Positions 60,280-64,000 of a stretch of 64,000 bases of DNA are shown here, one piece after another. Below the pieces are notes generated by a model that worked only from the letters and a program-made list of their open reading frames with translations, was not told the origin of the DNA and did no database searches. Within the stretch, counting starts at the first letter, position 1. Every line of letters begins with the position of its first letter. The stretch spans positions 64,501-128,500 of the forward strand of contig NC_059544.1 of assembly GCF_905220415.1 (NCBI RefSeq), read 5' to 3'. Source of the stretch: Colias croceus. Taxonomy: Eukaryota > Arthropoda > Insecta > Lepidoptera > Pieridae. Both the position numbers and the translations under genes were made by a program.

Positions 60280-61080
60280 AATGTACAGAGCGTAAGAGCA
60301 TACAGGCAGCAGGAGCAAGTAGCCAGGAGTAGTGGAGGCGCGAGGCGAGCACACAATTATTATCCAATGCGATAGTTAACGTGACGTGAATCTATTTGCG
60401 AATATTGCGTGAGAAGAACAATGGACGAGACGCAGGCGCAGCGCGGGGCGCGGGGGCGCCCGGCCGGCGGGCGGCAAGCGGCGCGGGGCGTGGCCGCGAG
60501 ACGATTGGCCGCATGCAAATGCGCGCGCGCACGTCCTAACATGAGACCATTGTCTCGACAAAAACACTCGTTTGTCGAGCACGCAAAAAGCGCGCAACAA
60601 GAAAACGCAAAAACGGCCGGCGGCTTTTTCCCCACGATTTATATCCCGGCGGGCCCGGCGCGGGCTGCACCGCGCAAAAACTCGCCCGGCTCGGTGACTG
60701 AACCCCGGTAAGCGAATACGGAGCTGTCAAGATTGACCGACCGATCTTGTAACTAAAAACTCGGCCGCTCTACGAACCACGCTTTTTGTTGTCGTATAAA
60801 AATGTGACCGAATGTAGGCGCGGCAAAAAACGCATTAAGCCAAAAAGTTAAAATGTACACTAAATAAATAAGTAAATTGACAAGAGCACGTAGAATTTAT
60901 TGGTATCGCTTCCATTCCGGGAAAGTCGGATTATGCAGTTTGCGGCCCGAATGTTTTATTGAAGAAGACCCCGTCTCCGCGACAAGTGCCGGCGCCTAAT
61001 TACTATGCACCTAGTACTGCTAAACGTTCCCAGCCGCTAGAATCTCCTGCATTTATTCCATTGAATATCTGATACCTAGA
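60280..61080. promoter_or_regulatory. CpG-rich islet dense in GC-flanked CAAAAA motifs
   Basis: Contains CGCAGGCGC (60431), ATGCAAATGCGC near 60513, and at least five copies of (C/G)CAAAAA flanked by GC sequence (60582, 60607, 60672, 60822 and 60557 region). A plus-strand frame of 100 codons ends near a GTAAGC donor-like site at about 60709 but lacks an acceptor or domain, so I treat it as non-coding. Could be a promoter or enhancer. Confidence 0.33.
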
Positions 61081-62182
61081 TACTTTTCCACACACAATAA
61101 CTAATTACGACCAATTAGAAAATCACCCACAATAATCTACTAACACGTACAGACACAATGATGACAGCCGTATAACTAGAAAACAATTGGCATCCCTCAA
61201 GGTTCATATCACGGTCCTTCATATGCATTCAAACCAAAGAACAGTTAAATATCAAACAAATTGCGAATTAACATTAATTAACGGCAATCTAAGCTGTGGG
61301 GGGGAGAGAAGGGGTGGGAGGGGGGAGGTGGAACGTCAGCTCAATTGGCGACGAGGCCATTAGTTTAAGGCGCATTTACATTGAATGAGCCGGCCACGAG
61401 ATGCAAGGCTCAATTAAAATATGGCTATAAATTAACAGATATAAGCCGTCCACTTGCGATGTAACATTTAAATACACTCGCTACTAATCGACGACTGTGC
61501 GGAATTATTTAACGTTTTTAAGCGCACATTCTTCTTAGTTTTTACATTTATTGTAATAAATTTTCGACAACATTTTCCAATCTTATAGCGAACTTATTAA
61601 TGCCTAAGTTTGCAAGAGGCAAAATTACAGCAAATTACCTAAGCACAAAATAAAAATACCTAAAGATTTACATTTATAATCTGCTACATTGCCATTTATC
61701 TGCGTATAATAATTATCTAACCTAACCTAACATTGGCATTAAAAATTCACATTTCACTCAATAAAAATATTGGAAATTACCTAATACAGCTGAACCAATC
61801 TAACAACAAGGTTGATAAGAAGTATTTAGATAACATTCCTGGCCTTAGTGTACATTAAATCTATAGGGGCCGTAATTAGCCAGTCTAGTCTCTGCTGATA
61901 ACCCTAACTGGACAGCGGAATGTATAATACAGTCGTCTGGGATCTTATCGCGAGGAGAAATTTCATTGCCCTGTTGCTTAAATTGGGAAACTACAACAAT
62001 TTTTGTGTAGATAGACTATAGGTAGTGACTAGTGCTCCAATGTAAAATTATACATGTATTTCTATATTGAATTCATGTTATAATACACATTTGAGTAAGT
62101 AAGATTGCTATAATATCAGTAGTTTATTTATTTAAAATTGAATACACATAACATTTTTTTATTTTATTTTTTATTTTTGTTG
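61081..62182. other. AT-rich DNA with G-rich and CCTAA patches
   Basis: A G-run tract lies at 61297-61331 (possible G-quadruplex). Three CCTAA units at about 61719-61733 resemble the insect telomere repeat TTAGG but are too few to mean a telomeric site. Otherwise AT-rich. Confidence 0.45.
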
Positions 62183-62374
62183 TCAAATGCAAAATTACTA
62201 ATTGGCTAGGCACCTAAAGTTTTGATTTGTCCTTTGCCTGAAGGTTGCCTGGCAGAGATGGCTTTGAGCCATAAGGCCGCCATTTGTACATTTTGAATGG
62301 TTTTGTTGTATTTTTATTTTATAAGACTTTTGTAAGTACAATAAAGAGTAAATAAATAAAATAAATAAATAAAC
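62183..62374 (+). mobile_element. Non-LTR retroposon 3' end with (AAAT)n tail
   Basis: Has TTGCCTGGCAGAGATGGCTT and CCATAAGGCCGCCA, then TTTGTTGTATTTTT, ACAATAAAGAG and an AAAT-repeat tail. This combination is a common LINE 3' end in Lepidoptera. No target-site duplication was found. Confidence 0.75.
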
Positions 62375-63679
62375 AATAGACAGTCAGTAGTGTATATATC
62401 CTTACCATAGGCTCTACAATAGTGATTCACATCCTTACTTTGTTATTATTTTCGAGAGTAAATCTTTTTCTACATGATGAAGCCAAGGATGATATCAATA
62501 GAAAAGACTTCGATTTAAAAAAGTCATTTTGCAGCTACTTCCTACTTCTACCTACCCGATCATGCACATGCATAAGTATGAATTATCAGATGCATTTTTT
62601 AGGGGATATGCCTGTGTCACATTATTATATAATACGATTTGTTTAAATCAAACTAATATATTAATATTTATTCAAAACAGTAATATACCTATTGCACTGA
62701 TAGGGATAACATTTAAAAACTTTAAATTTTGCTTTCGTTATTAGATTTCTATCACTCATATTAAAATAATGACGTAAAGATATTCCAAAAATTTACTTAC
62801 TGAAACAAAAAATAGAAATTAAAAATCTAATTGCAAAATAAAATTACTGTACAGTGGTTGGGCTCAAAATATAATGGTTGTGTGTCACGTGATGTGAAGG
62901 TCCAGTGTCAGTTGGCCCCGCGCCAGAACTTAATCTCTACCGCGGTTCACTTGTGACAATGCTTTGAATTATTGTTGAAGGGCATTCGAAACATGTAGTT
63001 ATGTGGAAATAATTCATGTAAAAAATTCATATAAACCATACTACCACCTACTCGTATTTATAAAAAAAAATTAAAAATGTTAGAAGAATCGAGCAATATT
63101 TTGAACTGTAAGCCTTTAAGAGATATGAAAATCTGTTTAAAAGACAAAAATGTTTCAGCTGCAGAAAAAATAAGCTGCAATAAAATTATTTGCATAGCAT
63201 ATTTAGTGACTGAATACTATTGAGAAAATGATGATACTAATCATAAATTTCTGGTCGACATAAATTTTGTTAGTAATAACGGTAGAGTCGAATAAAATTT
63301 TGACAATTGTAGCTTGGCCGCGAGAGTTGGTGAGGAGCCAAACCGGAAATTTTTGACACTTCAAATATTAGCACAACAGCTTGTTGATAAACATTGTTGG
63401 CTTCAACTGAAAGTATCCATCTTATTATTGAATACTTTGTAACATTACAGGATGAAAATGAAATTATCACACATACAACTAGCACATTTAAACGTCGATC
63501 TCAGTTCTATAAAAAATGGAAACCTCAACAATTATCGCTTCTTATCCACATAAACATGATATAGAATATCCTGTAGTGTCTACACTCTACAGTATGTTTG
63601 CTGCACAAAAAATGTAATGAATATAATGTAAGCCGGCGAACATTTCCTAGGAAATATTTGCAAGCGATTGAATTATAAG
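62375..63679. other. AT-rich DNA
   Basis: No gene, repeat or motif cluster recognised. Confidence 0.45.
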
Positions 63680-64000
63680 ATGCAGTCGCTAATTAAGCGG
63701 CACATCCTCCGCAGAGTTGGTAATTACACGAGCCGCAAGCGGGCGAGAGGCGGGCGAGCGGCGGGCGGCGAGCGGAGCGGGCGCTTGCGGGCAGAGCGCG
63801 GTGTCGCAGCCTCATTACAGGCCGCATTAGATTCATTCCGAGGCCGCTATTCGTATTCAATTATGCGTGGCGACAAAAACTAGTCGCGCATTTGAATGAC
63901 GCTCTCCGGTCTCGTTAGGAGCGCGTCGCGTCGCGCCGGCCGCGCGCCCAATTTACAAATAAAACGCGGGGAACGTCCGGCGCAACAAAAACTCGCCGCA
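63680..64000. promoter_or_regulatory. CpG-rich islet running off the window
   Basis: GCGAGCGGCGGGC-type units at 63740-63790 and GGCGACAAAAACTAG (63869) and CGCAACAAAAACTCG (63979), the same motif class as at 60.3-60.9 kb. Non-coding within the window. Confidence 0.3.

Noticed and set aside
60409..60711. Possible plus-strand first exon starting near 60421 (MDETQAQRG...) with a GTAAGC donor
   Set aside because: Very GC-rich, open on both strands, donor in an awkward phase next to a stop, and no partner exon found.
61719..61733. Telomere-like CCTAA repeats
   Set aside because: Only about three units; not evidence of telomeric sequence or of SART/TRAS-type insertion.
1..64000. CRISPR array, bacterial operon or viral genome
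   Set aside because: No regularly spaced repeats, no dense coding, and clear animal-type transposons and intron-like texture.

Overview
The window looks like 64 kb of insect nuclear DNA, most probably from a moth or butterfly. It is AT-rich with short CpG-rich islets. It also carries dispersed repeats typical of Lepidoptera: short non-autonomous Helitrons with CTAG ends and a GC hairpin (including the Lep1-like type), non-LTR retroposon 3' ends with (TTTA)n or (AAAT)n tails, a decayed mariner, and foldback MITEs. I see no complete protein gene, no convincing tRNA or rRNA gene and no bacterial-type genes. Every long ORF sits in AT-rich chance frames or in GC islets that are open on both strands.

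The best coding evidence is a set of small exon-like blocks on the minus strand, read from high to low coordinates. The two strongest are 34197-34302 and 15294-15353. Both have proper acceptors and donors and they join in frame (phase 1 to phase 1). A CpG-island block at 28593-28680 could be an alternative first coding exon: it starts with an ATG, ends in phase 1, and shares a PLDC(S/T) motif with the 34.2 kb exon. Weaker candidates are 42984-43030, 16265-16304 and 7005-7014. If these are real, most of the window is intron of one large minus-strand gene. I do not recognise the protein, and no search could be run.

Layout: 1-4042, intron-like DNA with GC islets and a POU palindrome; 4043-5462, mariner; 5463-14930, islets plus one Helitron; 14931-15148, retroposon with target-site duplications next to the 15.3 kb exon; 15354-25686, alternating AT plains and islets (the largest at 19330-20140) plus a Lep1-like Helitron; 25687-26109, foldback MITE; 27780-29060, CpG island and candidate promoter; 29942-30112, Helitron; 34.2 kb exon; 35640-36560, islets; 40195-42475, a transposon cluster (Helitron, two palindromes, and a MITE with a retroposon nested in one arm); 43-48.8 kb, AT plain; 48830-49219, two Helitrons end to end; 49.4-52.8 kb and 54.7-55.4 kb, large islets; 56-64 kb, Helitrons, G-rich tracts, a retroposon tail and two further islets.

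The islets share words that look regulatory: an 11-mer CGCGGGCGCAG four times, the core CGCAGGCGC five times, TTGCGCNAATT four times, and GC-flanked CAAAAA runs many times. My working view is that this is a regulatory-rich intron or intergenic domain of a developmental-type gene. That view is inference.
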